Positions 43,322 to 53,468 of a DNA stretch of 64,000 bases are shown here, in pieces (position 1 is the stretch's first letter; each line of letters starts with the position of its first letter). The notes under the pieces are model-generated. The model did no database searches, had not been told where the DNA came from, and saw only the letters and a list, made by a program, of their open reading frames with translations. The stretch is taken from assembly GCA_946811185.2 (NCBI GenBank), contig OX328104.1, forward strand, positions 10,613,918 through 10,677,917. The letters are read 5' to 3'. The stretch comes from Hippopus hippopus (lineage: Eukaryota; Mollusca; Bivalvia; Cardiida; Cardiidae). Position numbers and translations under genes: made by a program.

Positions 43322-43734
43322 TAAAGGTGAATAAAAGACTGATTCTGTTTGAAATAAATAAAGAATACTGCGTATTCTACCCTAATAATTTCTGATCAGC
43401 AATTGAATTTCCCACTGTTGGCTGAAGGTTTTATACCATCGACAGGTCATGTGACGTCTTCGTGACCTAGTTCGAACGGATTATACTCTCAACACGAAGT
43501 TGTGTGGTCTTCGTGTGTCCTGCGGGTAAGCTACATAATATATAAAATTCACATATTTGTGTTGCCTTCGTGTCTGGTTCGGGTGCCATCGCGTGGCCTT
43601 CTGAAGGCACCGTCCTTGCTTCGGCTTTCAATTGGCCGTTTACCAAGTTCGGGACGATCTTCGCGCGAAATTCAAAATTCCAAATTCGTATGGCCATCTG
43701 ATGTTAATTTCGGGACTGTGTGACAACTGCATTA

Positions 43735-43775
43735 CGGAAGTGTCCGAATGCCTCTTTTGGCGTGTTGCAGGCAAT
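43735..43775 (+). mobile_element. HP4, right end of the split copy
   Basis: CGGAAGTGTCCGAATGCC, then TTTTGGCGTGTTGCAGGC: the right inverted end of the HP4 whose left part ends at 42537. Confidence 0.85.
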
Positions 43776-43825
43776 ACAATGATATCTAGCTGTAGAAATG
43801 TTCTACTAACTGAAAACCGATGACG

Positions 43826-44032
43826 TGACCATTTACCAACCCGAGGAAGAGGGCGTTTGAAAATATTGTGGGAAAAAGGAGAAAATGCTGGTAACCAGCA
43901 TTTTCTCCTTTTTCCCACAATGTTTTCTATCCTTTCAAAGACGATTTCTGTCATTTCATCCACAGCTGAATTGTCGTCTGCACACAGTCTCAATTTGGAC
44001 TAGCTTTAGATTAAATCGTTCATGAAAGGTTA
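43826..44032 (-). mobile_element. PB2, complete
   Basis: CATTTACCAACCCGAGG to CATGAAAGGTTAA. The hairpin GTGGGAAAAAGGAGAAAATG pairs without a mismatch, with the extra A in one arm matched by an extra T in the other. Confidence 0.82.
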
Positions 44033-44900
44033 ATTAGGTCATAAGTATACACCTTTTACAGGCCATTTCCATAGACTGTTTTTAAAACATTGAAAAAAGG
44101 CGACTAACGAGCGACTCGTATTTTTGACAGGCAAAATGTCTAGCAAATATTATTAAGCGAACTTTTGGTGAGTTTAATATTTTTTTGTGGACGAGTTTAG
44201 TAAAATTTTACATCAAACGCCAAATCTTTGTATCACATAACAGTATCCCAAAAAATATAGTTCAAATATTGTGTTGAAATGTAGGCCGACATATATTGAA
44301 ATTTACATTGAGGCTATTCACTTCTTTGACAGGTGTGTTCATCACGCCCGGACGAAAAATAGTTCAAAAGAAACTTGCATATACATTTAAGGATTTTGTT
44401 TCAAATCTAAAGATGATAAAATTCTGAGCATCGTCCATTTTTAAAGATAATTTAACAGAGAAATATGGATAGCAAAGTTTTAGAAATGTGGCGTATGCTT
44501 ACAGAGCTTTGACCAAATACGAAACTATTTGTTTATCTCAAACGTGTGTGAGGTATAACAATTCGTAATGAATGTATTAAACTAAAAATAAGGGTAGTTA
44601 TGTTATGGTACTATTTATTATATACCTACGAATTTTCCGGCTCACATAAAATCGCACGAGACGAAGGAAAAAAGACCCAGACCTACACACTACTTTAGGC
44701 TTGGTTTCCGATTTAATGAGTCAAAAAGTTACATTAAAATATTCAGCGCCCATTCATAAAAAAGAGTTTTTGCCCATTAAACAAGGATTTATTCTGATCT
44801 ATTTTGATTTCTAATCGTTTTCGCATAACATTATCACTTATAAAATGTCTTATTACAAATGCTTGATGTTACCGTTTATAGGTATAAAATAAAAGGAATA
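44033..44900. other. repeat-poor spacer, no gene seen
   Basis: AT-rich with no hairpin element and no supported exon. Confidence 0.55.
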
Positions 44901-44906
44901 CTATGT

Positions 44907-45043
44907 TGTAGTACCTTTCCTGAGGCTTGTATTACGTTTTTACTGAGTAGGAAAATTTTGACATTTCGCTTGACCTTTGGTCTCGCGAGATAGCTAATAT
45001 TTCCCACGCAGCTCGAAGCAAATACAAGAACAAGGAACAAGTT
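44907..45043. mobile_element. palindromic element related to 35420-35545
   Basis: CCTGAGGCTTGTATTACG at the left and GCTCGAAGCAAATACAAG at the right share the arms of the 35.4-kb copy. Followed by a (TA)n(CA)n run at 45048-45072. Confidence 0.55.
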
Positions 45044-45264
45044 AAAATAAATATATATATACACACACACCTCCCCCAGGAGGAAGGATCCTTTTCTTCC
45101 ACCTAGTCCAAGTCATGTGACTAAAATAACCCTTGCTGCGATATATTATATTGAAGAAAACTTACCACAAAAAAAATCTTTTCCATACTGGACAGCTGTA
45201 TGATAATGAAACTTGGCATAGATAATCAGGTGTTCTACAAAGTGTGTTCAAAGTATTTTCAAAT

Positions 45265-45297
45265 GGTGACCTTCGATTGACCTTTGACTTTTGACCC
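45265..45297. promoter_or_regulatory. run of nuclear-receptor half-sites
   Basis: GGTGACCTTCGATTGACC and TTTGACTTTTGACC give several TGACC/TGACTT half-sites at short spacing. Such runs also occur in dispersed molluscan repeats, so function is unproven. Confidence 0.2.
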
Positions 45298-45810
45298 CTT
45301 TTGGATAAGTTAAAATTTGGGGTATAGTTAAGTACACATGGTTGTTGTTTTATGACATTTATAAAAGCATATTGTCTCCATCAACAAAGCTTTAGAGGTT
45401 TTATATTTATATGTAAGTTGCATCACCTAATACTAGGCCTACTGTGTCAATATTGATCAAATGATTATTGATGAAATGGTCCCTCCGTTTGGCTTATCAG
45501 TTTAACACGTACATTAGGTTATAAAGGAAAAACTTTACAATGTCTCTTTGTACGGAACTTAAACACCTAAACCTATGGTCTGTGGAATTCAGTATCATCA
45601 AATACAACTCTACCAATTTTGATTAACTAATGTATAGCCCTAAATTAAAAAATGGGCCTCACTGAAAGGGTCAGATAGTACAGATGTAGGGGGCAATCTT
45701 ATCTTCAGCCATATAGACATTTTTTTACAGTATGACTTGGAAAAAGAAACGTTGGACCAAGACCATCGATATTTTCTTTATCTCACAGACTTTTGTCGAG
45801 TTTGCTCAAA

Positions 45811-46014
45811 ATGGCTGCTCCCGAGGAGCAAGATTTGAACCTATTTAAAATGAGCGACTTCAGGGGTCACCATTTTTCTGTTTTATACACAAGAACAAAC
45901 AAAAAGTTAGTGATAGTGCGAAAGAAAGGATATGTTATTATTTCATGCTTTCCGGTAGGTTATCGAGAAATATCGGTGAAATATTTTTCGATATTTCATG
46001 GTTACGACCAGTGA
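45811..46014 (+). CDS. possible short first exon running into HP5
   Basis: ATG in context CAAAATGG, preceded by an acceptor-like TTATCTCACAG at 45779-45788. The product starts MAAPEEQDLNLFKMSDFRG. From about residue 44 the frame is HP5 sequence, so any gene here would use a donor before 45936 or has been broken. No family recognised. Confidence 0.15.
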   Translation: MAAPEEQDLNLFKMSDFRGHHFSVLYTRTNKKLVIVRKKGYVIISCFPVGYREISVKYFSIFHGYDQ

Positions 46015-46376
46015 AAATACCGATTTTTATATTCTAACTATTCAACTGAAGGCGGAAACAGTTGTTCCCGCGCACTAGTTACCTAGGTAAAATGCGCGTG
46101 CCTCGCAAACAGATGGAAATATGACGTAATTTACCTTACATTTCTCGCGCTTGACGTAATATTGTAATGCGTTGCTATGCGGAGGGTGTACGCCACGGGG
46201 AATAACTGAAAAGAACTGTACTGGATTTTGATTAAGTCCCTCCCAGAAAAGGTTAAAAGCATGAAATGAATTGATTTTTTTTTTTCGGCCACGAGTGAAA
46301 ATATTACCGATGATGTTCACTCGATGAAATAAATTTCGATCTTTCATCGTAAAAAATAAATATCCTCTATTTATTT
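45936..46376 (-). mobile_element. HP5 element, copy 2, inverted
   Basis: Reverse complement of 35940-36290 plus one arm of its hairpin: TATTTCATGCTTTCCGG, GTTCCCGCGCACTAGTTAC, then CCACGAGTGAAAATATTACC to ATATCCTCTATTTATT. The other hairpin arm is absent, replaced at the joint by a T-run. Confidence 0.8.
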
Positions 46377-46592
46377 ATTAACCCTGTAACAAACGATCAG
46401 TTGTTTTCAATAACATGAAGAAGATGCCATTTGAAAACATTGTGGAAAAATACCAGTAACCAGCACGTTCTCCTTTTCCAACAATGTTTCATACTATTTC
46501 AAGGATAAACAATATTATTTTGGCCACATTTGATATGTCGTCTACTAATGCTTTCAATTTGGACAAGTCTAGACTTTGTTGTTTTGTAAAGA
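46377..46592 (-). mobile_element. PB2, damaged hairpin
   Basis: TTAACCCTGTAACAAACG, GTGGAAAAATACCAGTAACC, then CGTTCTCCTTTTCC: the left arm lost about 15 bases. TATGTCGTCTACTAATGC follows. Confidence 0.7.
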
Positions 46593-46756
46593 ATATACGA
46601 TGGATACAGCATCCTCAATATCTCTAATTTCTCGTGACGCGAATGATACGATGTCTTGGGGAATATTCTGGAAAATAAAAAACTCAGCAATTTAATGATG
46701 TTAATTTATAATCTTTCTGACAAGTGCAATCAACTCGGGCCTGTGTGTATTTCTTA

Positions 46757-46766
46757 CCAAATAAGG
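46757..46766. promoter_or_regulatory. CArG-box-like site
   Basis: CCAAATAAGG matches the SRF consensus exactly. Single occurrence with no gene in view, so low weight. Confidence 0.15.
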
Positions 46767-47059
46767 AAATCTCCCAGGGGAGCTATCTGTTTGTCAGCCG
46801 CAGCGCAGCGAATTATACATAAAATTGTTTTTGGGGAGGCAATACTCGGAAGTAATTAGGAAACCGTCCGTACGCGGAAGGATATGAATTCTGATAAACA
46901 GTAAGTGAAATTAATATCAAAAACCGACGGAATTTATCCTATATTGAATAAAGATCGGTGAATTATAACGTTTTGTTATTTTCAATGATCTGTAGAGAAT
47001 CTTTCAGAATTTTGTGGTATACATAGATGAGTTGTTGTTGGTGTTATTTTACGTTTGTC

Positions 47060-47134
47060 TGTCCTCTCTCTCTCTCTCTTTCTCTCTCTCTCGCTCTCTC
47101 TCTCTCTCTATCTCTCTCTCTCCTCCTCCTCCTC
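47060..47134. repeat. (TC)n (CTC)n microsatellite
   Basis: TC units with a CTC end. Ser/Leu and Arg/Glu frames are artefacts. Confidence 0.92.
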
Positions 47135-47299
47135 AATGTATTGTATGTTTGGTATATAAGCGAAGTATCTGCAGGATACAAAATAAAATTTCGGAAAGCG
47201 GCTGACTTAGGGGAAAATGCTTGAACCATGCTTATTTTTCTACAAGTATGAGCTTCAGGCTGAGTCATATAGTTTGGCGATAGTATGTAACTGTAATTT

Positions 47300-47890
47300 G
47301 ACATTGGGTAGGGAGAACAGTCCGCTAGTACTTTACAGTGGGTAAATGTGCTTTACAACTTTCAGTAACTGTAAGTTACGGCATAGACAGGACGACTTAG
47401 ACAGGAAAAATAACAAGTTACTACTTGGCATTGAGCGACTGCGGTTTACCACTAAGCATTGAGTTACTGCAAGTTATCACTTGGGAAAGAGAAACAGCAA
47501 GTTACTTTTTGACAGTGGGTAACCGTGCTTTGATACAAGTCACTGTGTGTTATTACCGGGAAGGTGAGTGATTACGTTGCTGTTGGTAACTATACTTTGA
47601 TACTAGACATTGAGTAACTGTGAGTAACAACTGGAAAGGGAGAAACGGTGAATTCCTGCCCGGCAGTGGGTAACTGTGCTTTACTTCTTAACACTTGGTG
47701 AATGTGTGTTACCACTGGGAAAGGAGAAATAATGAGTTACCCCTTTGCAGTGTGTAACTATGCTTTACAACTAGATTATATTGAATAACTGTGAGTTACT
47801 ACTAGACATTTAGTAACTGTGAGTTAATACTTGGAATGCAGAAATACTGAGTTTATACTTTGGCTGTTGGCAGTTGTCTCTTACCACTAT
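47300..47890. repeat. degenerate tandem array, about 84 bp with sub-repeats
   Basis: CAGTGGGTAACTGTGCTTTAC-like blocks at about 47327, 47511, 47664 and 47747, with GAGTAACTGTGAGTTAC and GGGAAAGGAGAAA blocks between. The units are old: 70-85 per cent alike by eye. Confidence 0.75.
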
Positions 47891-47984
47891 GTAGTGAGGT
47901 AGCAAGGTCGAATACTCAGCTGCAAACTTTTTGGGTTGTTTGACAGTCATACTAATCCTGTGAGCCTATTCATTAACAGGGGCC

Positions 47985-48288
47985 GAGCCCCGGTAGCTCA
48001 GTCGGTAGCGTACAGGACTTGAGAACAGAGGGTCGCGAGTTCGAACCCCGGCTCGGCCAATTTCTTTCCGAGGATTGATGATAGTCATTGCGACAGGATT
48101 CATTCCTCTCTCACCGCTGATCACTGTTTCGACGATGGTTATGTGGGAAAGCAGCCAGTGGCTTGTAAAGAATATTGTGCGGAGTACTGGTAAAAGAGAC
48201 TCCAGGAAAGCATGGATAGGTGCACTGGCCGCCGCGATATAACTGAAATAATGTTGAAAACGGCGTTAAACACCATATAACCAACCAA
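47985..48288 (+). mobile_element. SINE-A, best head
   Basis: GGCCGAGCCCCGGTAGCTC with CGGCTCGGCC at the end of the head: the acceptor stem GGCCGAG/CTCGGCC pairs over seven bases, so the head is fresh. The B region is GAGTTCGAACCCC. The tail is GCCGCGATATAACTG, then TGTTGAAAACGGCGTTAAAC. Confidence 0.92.
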
Positions 48289-48424
48289 CAACCATCATTA
48301 ACAGGGAGTTTTTCTGGTCAAGAAAGCTAGTGCATTCTACATGTATCCCGTCACGTTGATAAGTATTAAGAATCTCTGTATATTACAGAGTGCTCTGCTG
48401 AATTATTAAAATGATTGACAGAGG

Positions 48425-48690
48425 AACATGCTCTTAGAAAGAGGGTTTCAATGCATGTCTGTGATATATTATACCAAGTAATTAATGACAATATTATGGA
48501 TTCATAAAATCTATTTTGTCTAACATCCCAATGAATAATGAAATAGAATGGTCCTTTGGCATCCTGAAAAATGACCAATAGCAAAAAGTTTCGACCCAGG
48601 TCAGCCTGCGCGTACTGCGCAGGCTGACCTGGGTCGATACTTTTTGCAGATGCATTAAATTCCCTTTTCACAGAGCATGGCCCACTTCTT
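48425..48690 (-). mobile_element. HP3, complete
   Basis: GGAACATGCTCTTAGAAAGAGG to CCTTTTCACAGAGCATGGC. Hairpin GGTCAGCCTGCGCGT / TGCGCAGGCTGACC. Confidence 0.83.
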
Positions 48691-48747
48691 AACCATCCAT
48701 TCATCGATTGGAACTTGGTGTATTGTGGCATGAAACAATAAATATAT

Positions 48748-49015
48748 GATCCCTGCTCTGTGAAAAGGGTGCGTAATACATCTGCAGAAATTATCAACCC
48801 ATGTCAGCCTGCACAGTCGGTGCAGGCTGTCATGAGTTGATACGTTTTGCTACCTGTCAATTTTCTCCATGTCAAAGGGCTATTTTTCATCCAGATCCTC
48901 TACAGTGTCGTGACAAAATTGATTTTATGGGTCTATAATTATGTATGTGATAACTTGCTTGGTATAATGCATCGCGGAGATGCACTAAGCCCCCTTTTGC
49001 GAAAACTTGGCTCAT
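48748..49015 (+). mobile_element. HP3 with co-varied hairpin stem
   Basis: CCCTGCTCTGTGAAAAGGG to CCTTTTGCGAAAACTTGGCTC. Arms CATGTCAGCCTGCAC and GTGCAGGCTGTCATG: the usual GCGC/GCGC is GCAC/GTGC, still paired. Divergently placed 58 bases from the copy above. Confidence 0.82.
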
Positions 49016-49500
49016 ATGTTGTATGGTACTGAAAAACGTTGACCAAAATCAGACTGCATGAATGTGAGGTGACGATCAGCAAGAAGCCAAAGGCATATGA
49101 TCAGCACAATACGAAACAAGACAAGTTAGTTAGGCTAAAGAGTCTTACAGATCAAACGGACACTATTTTCATTGTTCTTTATCTTTAAATACATTTCTCT
49201 TTGCTCCCTCCCTCCCTCCTCTTTACTTTCAAATCGTTTATTTCAAGGCGGGCAATTTTAGACGAATTTTATTCAAATCTCTCCTGTCGTACTTAGGAGC
49301 AATTCAATCCATTAACGCTGTTCTACCGTACAAAATATTAAATCCGTTGGAAAAGTTTCTGGAAGCTGAGGTCCGCACAACTCTTACCCTTAAACGAAAA
49401 TGCAGTTTTAACCAATGTTAGCGCTTTAACTCTTTACCAGAAAACAAAATTTTAGACTTGTCTGAACTTTCCAAAATATTCTTTCTTTATTTCATATAGC
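49016..49500. other. spacer, no gene seen
   Basis: Contains a short CCCT run and a PB2-like fragment near 49432 (CTCTTTACCAGAAAACAAAATT). Confidence 0.5.
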
Positions 49501-49508
49501 TAAGCGGT

Positions 49509-49687
49509 TTAACACTTTCCCGCACGATGCCGACATTTAACGACCCTGTGGAAGAAGCCTGTTGAAAACATTGTGGGAAAAGGAGAAAACGAAAAAATTG
49601 CACCATTTGAGCCACATTGAAATTGTCGTCTGCAAATGCTTTCAATTTGGACAAGGCTAAAATTTTGTCGTCTGGTAAAGGGTTAAC
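49509..49687 (-). mobile_element. PB2 with one hairpin arm deleted
   Basis: TTAACACTTTCCCGC to GGTAAAGGGTTAA, both TTAA present. After GGGAAAAGGAGAAAAC the right arm is gone. Confidence 0.8.
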
Positions 49688-50089
49688 GGTTTAGTAAATG
49701 AATTTTCAAAGAGAGAGAAAGGTTGTTCGGCACTATTTTTGCCAAGTCAGCCCCGAGACGAGAGTTCTTCGGTTGTTGGTAATGTCAAAACGTCTTCCAG
49801 CAAGACGAAAATCCCTGACAGTAATGTAAAAACAATACCAATTTGTGCGAAACTAACACATCCCCCAGTCATAACTTTTCACTCACATACGATAACTATC
49901 AGCGATATAATTCATTTTTCATATGTGAATCTCACCCAACGGATTCACGAATCGAGAGTTTTCAATATCCTTCCGCGGTCATTGCGCCTGCGCAATCAAT
50001 CAATTTGTTCGTTCTAAATTGTTTTCCCATGCGGGGAAGCGGTTAGGTTGCTTCAGACTTTATACATAAGGGAAGAAATTGAAATTCGA

Positions 50090-50293
50090 ATGAAAGGGCG
50101 TGGGATCACATCAAAAGCAGACGAAAGATACAAAGAAAATGATAAACAGATAGCTGAACTGTTAATGTTGATTCCAGATATCGATGAATGTGTGGAACTA
50201 CTTTTCCCTTTTACATATATATATATACACACATTATGTTCCTTCTTTACATATGACGATCAGATGGTTACAAGGCATAAGGGAGAGATTTAG
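50090..50293 (+). CDS. open frame with protein-like composition
   Basis: 67 codons. The central part, KADERYKENDKQIAELLMLI, is charged and helical, unlike the read-through frames elsewhere. The frame stays open upstream to a possible acceptor TTGCTTCAG (50049-50057), giving a 13-codon extension. The last 25 residues are low quality (a TA/CA repeat). Could be an exon remnant. No family recognised. Confidence 0.15.
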   Translation: MKGRGITSKADERYKENDKQIAELLMLIPDIDECVELLFPFTYIYIHTLCSFFTYDDQMVTRHKGEI

Positions 50294-50607
50294 CAGATGA
50301 AAATATTTGATAGCACTACTTTTATTAGGTCTAACTGTTTGATTGCTGAATAAGATAGATGATATAAACAGAAACAAAGGGTATCCAAACATTGACTTTC
50401 GACTGTCCTGAATAATCATCGCAACATTTCTGACCTTGACTGTCCAAAAGCAGATTGCGCATTTGTACAGACGCTTCATTTTCATTAATTCAGCACTATA
50501 ATATTAGTTATTTTATCACCCCAGTTCATCATGCTCATTTTAGCTTTTGTAACTGTCTTCGTATCTCTGACAACAGTTACTCCAATTGACCTCATGGAAA
50601 TATACAT

Positions 50608-50848
50608 GAACTATACTCTGGTAAAAGGGGGGTGTAACGTATCTCTGTGATACATGATACTAGTCATTACACTATTATGGATAAAAAAAGCTACATTTTA
50701 TCTAACAACCGAAGAATCATGAGGTACACTGGTACTTTTACATGCAGAAATTGACCAATAGTAAAAAGTTTCGATCTAGGTCAGCCTGCGCGGATTGCGC
50801 AGGCTGACTTGAATCGATACTTTTTTCAGATGCATTACTCATAAATAA
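50608..50848 (-). mobile_element. HP3, complete
   Basis: GAACTATACTCTGGTAAAAGG. Hairpin GGTCAGCCTGCGCGG / TTGCGCAGGCTGAC. The right end is shortened to GATGCATTACTC. Confidence 0.75.
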
Positions 50849-51060
50849 AATCTTATTATTATTACAAACTCATTTGGATGAGTGAATTTTTCTTTTGTGT
50901 CTTCACAAAAGCCTTTGACATTCAACCAAAATGGCTGGCGTTACAATAGTAGCATAAACTCTCAAAAGAGAACTCTTCCCGGGAACTTAAAATTACATAG
51001 CGTTGAAATTTAGCATGGATAAGCAGCATTGAGAGTAAGACCTCAAGTCGATCTTTTATC

Positions 51061-51233
51061 TGGTCCGGATTCACCAACAGTTCTTAGGAACATTCTTGGT
51101 CTTATCATTCTTGAAAGTAACTTCTGATTGGCTAAACAAAATGTTTTAGCCAATCAAAAGTTGCGTTACTTTCTAAATTTATAATAAGACAAAGAATTTT
51201 CTTGAGAATGGTGTGGGAATACGGACCCTGTAC
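51061..51233. mobile_element. HP6 palindromic element
   Basis: GTCCGGATTCACCAACAG, centre CTGATTGGCTAAACAAAATG / TTTTAGCCAATC, right GGAATACGGACCC. Confidence 0.78.
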
Positions 51234-51519
51234 TTATACTGGTCAAACATTTGGCTTGTGTGTTAAAATAAATTTGTTTGAGAAATTTCTTGCCTGGAAC
51301 CACATGGCCTAGAGCTTTGATATTTTTACATGTAGCATAACCTAATAGAACTTTATCAACTGATGAAATAGGGTCTCGTGGGTTAAACAATTTTCCCGTC
51401 TCGTGGTCATATTTTCCACGTTAGATAGCCAGTTTCAAAGAACCACAAGCCATAGAGCTATGATAATTGGTATGTAGTTAGTTTGTATGAGATATATCGT
51501 CAGGTTTCAAATAGATCTG

Positions 51520-51592
51520 AGTCGTGCTCTGTTAAAAAAGAAGGGCTTGAGCTTTAAATGCATCTGCCAAAAGTAACGACTCTTATTATACT
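51520..51592 (+). mobile_element. HP3, left part of a split copy
   Basis: GAGTCGTGCTCTGTTAAAAAAG, then ATGCATCTGCCAAAAGTAACG. It breaks at the point where the hairpin should start and resumes at about 52222. Confidence 0.7.
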
Positions 51593-51953
51593 GCAAAGAC
51601 ATTTCTCGTGATCTGATTGGATAATATGCCCCGAACATATATATCATGTACACTGGCAAAACCAACGTAAAAGCAGTTTCCCTCTCGGAAGCCCCGTATA
51701 CATGACTACACTTTCAACACAACATCCAAAATGGCGGCGTCGATCAAGATTAACATCAAGATTATGCACCAAACTGCACGTTTTACCAACGTTTCAGTGA
51801 CGTCAGTTCCCTGTGACGTCAGTTTTCATTGAATTGGGGCACTCAGAAGGGAAATTCTAGTTCGTCAGCGTACTCAATTTTTAAACCAAAAAACAGGTAA
51901 AAAATCGCTTAATACACTACACGTTGGAATGGTAAAACTTTGCAGTATAATAA
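51593..51953. mobile_element. inverted-repeat element carrying two CREs
   Basis: Ends TTATTATACTGCAAAG and CTTTGCAGTATAATAA are exact complements (16 bases). The 361-bp interior has two perfect TGACGTCA sites (51798-51805, 51814-51821) and CAAAATGGCGGCG, a YY1-type motif. Inserted in HP3. Confidence 0.78.
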
Positions 51954-51960
51954 ATTCATT

Positions 51961-52212
51961 GTACGGTCAGGTGGCAGGGGACTTGGAAACTTGTTCACGG
52001 CTGAGGTGAATCATGTCGCCCCGAGCCGAAGGCGAGGTCGGCTCGGGGCGACATGATTCACCTCAGCCGTGAACAAGTTTCCAAGTCCCCTGCCACTTGG
52101 AAACTTGTTCACGGCTGAGGTGAATCATATCGCCACCTCGCCTTCGGCTCGGGGCGACATGATTCACCACAGCCGTGAACAAGTTTCCAAGTCCCCTGCC
52201 ACCTGACCGTAC
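51961..52212. repeat. compound palindrome, 252 bp
   Basis: GTACGGTCAGGTGGCAGGGG and the complementary CCCCTGCCACCTGACCGTAC bound it. Within are two hairpins in series, each with arms GGAAACTTGTTCACGGCTG and GGTGAATCATGTCGCCCC. Both loops contain GCCTTCGGCTCGG-like sequence. It follows the CRE element after seven bases and lies in the same HP3. Confidence 0.9.
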
Positions 52213-52221
52213 AACTAATAA

Positions 52222-52400
52222 TGTCAGCCCTCACAGGCTGACCTTGGTCGAAACTTTACGTTGTTAGTAAATTAACCGCATGTCGAAGGACAACAGTTCG
52301 ACATGACTTAGATCTAGCTGGATACACTTTATGCACGGACTTGCTTGGTACAATGCATCACGAAGATGCATTAAAGCCATGACCCAGAGCGCCGTTCTGT
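52222..52400 (+). mobile_element. HP3, right part of the split copy
   Basis: ATGTCAGCCCTCACAGGC and GGTCGAAACTTTACG, then CATCACGAAGATGCATTAAAG and CCAGAGCGCCG. The hairpin is shortened. Confidence 0.7.
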
Positions 52401-52689
52401 TCAAAGCCCTCGGGTCAAAGCCGTCTTTGCCTTGAGATCAGAGCTTCACATAAGCGAAAATGTGTTTTTCAGAAGACAAAGACTTAAAATGTTCTCGTCC
52501 CAAACTCAAAGACCTAAAGTTTTTACATTTTATATGTAGTATCTCATTGTAGACCTTAACAGCAATTTTTCTCAAATTTCAGCGTATTTTTAAAAATGGC
52601 CCGACGCAGGGGATCGGATCTTTTATATTTGATTGGTCGATTTTCATTAGTTTATCGTCGCCACCGGTTGCTCATAAGGGCAACGCCCC

Positions 52690-52925
52690 AGAAGACTGTT
52701 AGTTTTGTGACGTGGGATAGTGCAAGATACTGGACGAAACCCATCCTGAGTTACGTGCTCAGTGTGTAGCTCTGTCAAACGGGACCTTGGTTTAACGTCT
52801 CATCCGGAAGACTTTTTAGTAATCTCAGGTGGGCAGCCGTGGGGATCGAACCCAAACCCTTAAGTGGCTCGAGATTTGACGTCCACATGTCTCATGGTCC
52901 ACCATCTGAGCTATTGGGGCTTGTC
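52690..52925 (-). mobile_element. SINE-C, second copy
   Basis: Minus strand: GCCCCAATAGCTCAGATGG (A box), GGGTTCGATCCCC (B box), then CTGAGATTACTAAAAAGTC and AACGTGCTC-like body matching 41265-41535. Confidence 0.75.
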
Positions 52926-53182
52926 AGACTTTTTTTTTCATACATATCTCAGCAGTTAATAAAGAATCTGTTCGTCCCAAGCTTTAAGATATCGGGTTTT
53001 GAGTATGGGTATGAAGCATCATTTAATATAGACTGTTGTCGAGTTCGATAAAAAAAAACTCAAGCCCTCGAAAACAAAATGGTACCTTCCTCGGGGTCAT
53101 GATTTTCATGAGGTTATAGACGTTGCAAATCAGACTCTGAAATGTCAGGAGAGCAATCTAGGTCTTCGTTTCATCTTAGTAC

Positions 53183-53412
53183 CTGTGAGAAGCTCTCCGG
53201 GTAAAGGGGGTTTAATGCATCTGCGTAATGCATTATAGCAAGCTAGTTATTACATACATGTAATTATGGATCCACTTTGTCCGAAAAATGGCTGAATTTA
53301 AGAGGTAGAATGGTCCTTTGACATACATAAAAAGTTTCGATTCAGGTCAGTCTGCGCGGACTGCGCAGGCTCACATGGTTCGATACTTTTTTCAGATGCC
53401 TACCTTTTCACA
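53183..53412 (-). mobile_element. HP3, worn
   Basis: GCTCTCCGGGTAAAGGGGG, GCATCTGCGTAATGCATTAT, hairpin GGTCAGTCTGCGCGG / TGCGCAGGCTCACATGG. Confidence 0.7.
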
Positions 53413-53468
53413 GACTATTACACATGTATATGTGTCATCTACAGATAATTTGCACCGAAAGATGGAAC

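Larger units (their letters stand above)
42538..43731 (+). mobile_element. PIF/Harbinger-type element with TTA duplication
   Basis: 1194 bp between TTA at 42535-42537 and TTA at 43732-43734. Ends TGCAGACGTCACACTGTCCC and, on the complement, TGCAGTTGTCACACAGTCCC agree for about 45 bases at about 80 per cent. Removing it and one TTA restores the HP4 line ACACTTTACGGAAGTGTCCG. A three-base TWA duplication is the hallmark of PIF/Harbinger. The inner flanks are rich in short CGTG, CGAAG and CATCG motifs. The middle has a TATA box, a 49-codon frame and polyadenylation signals, consistent with a deletion derivative. Confidence 0.85.

Noticed and set aside
43467..43697. Frames on both strands within the right part of the Harbinger-type element
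   Set aside because: They lie in the subterminal region of short repeated motifs. Neither has transposase character, and they overlap each other.
47985..48062. Genuine tRNA gene
   Set aside because: The acceptor stem pairs, but the D and anticodon regions do not fold convincingly and the sequence runs directly into the SINE-A body and tail.
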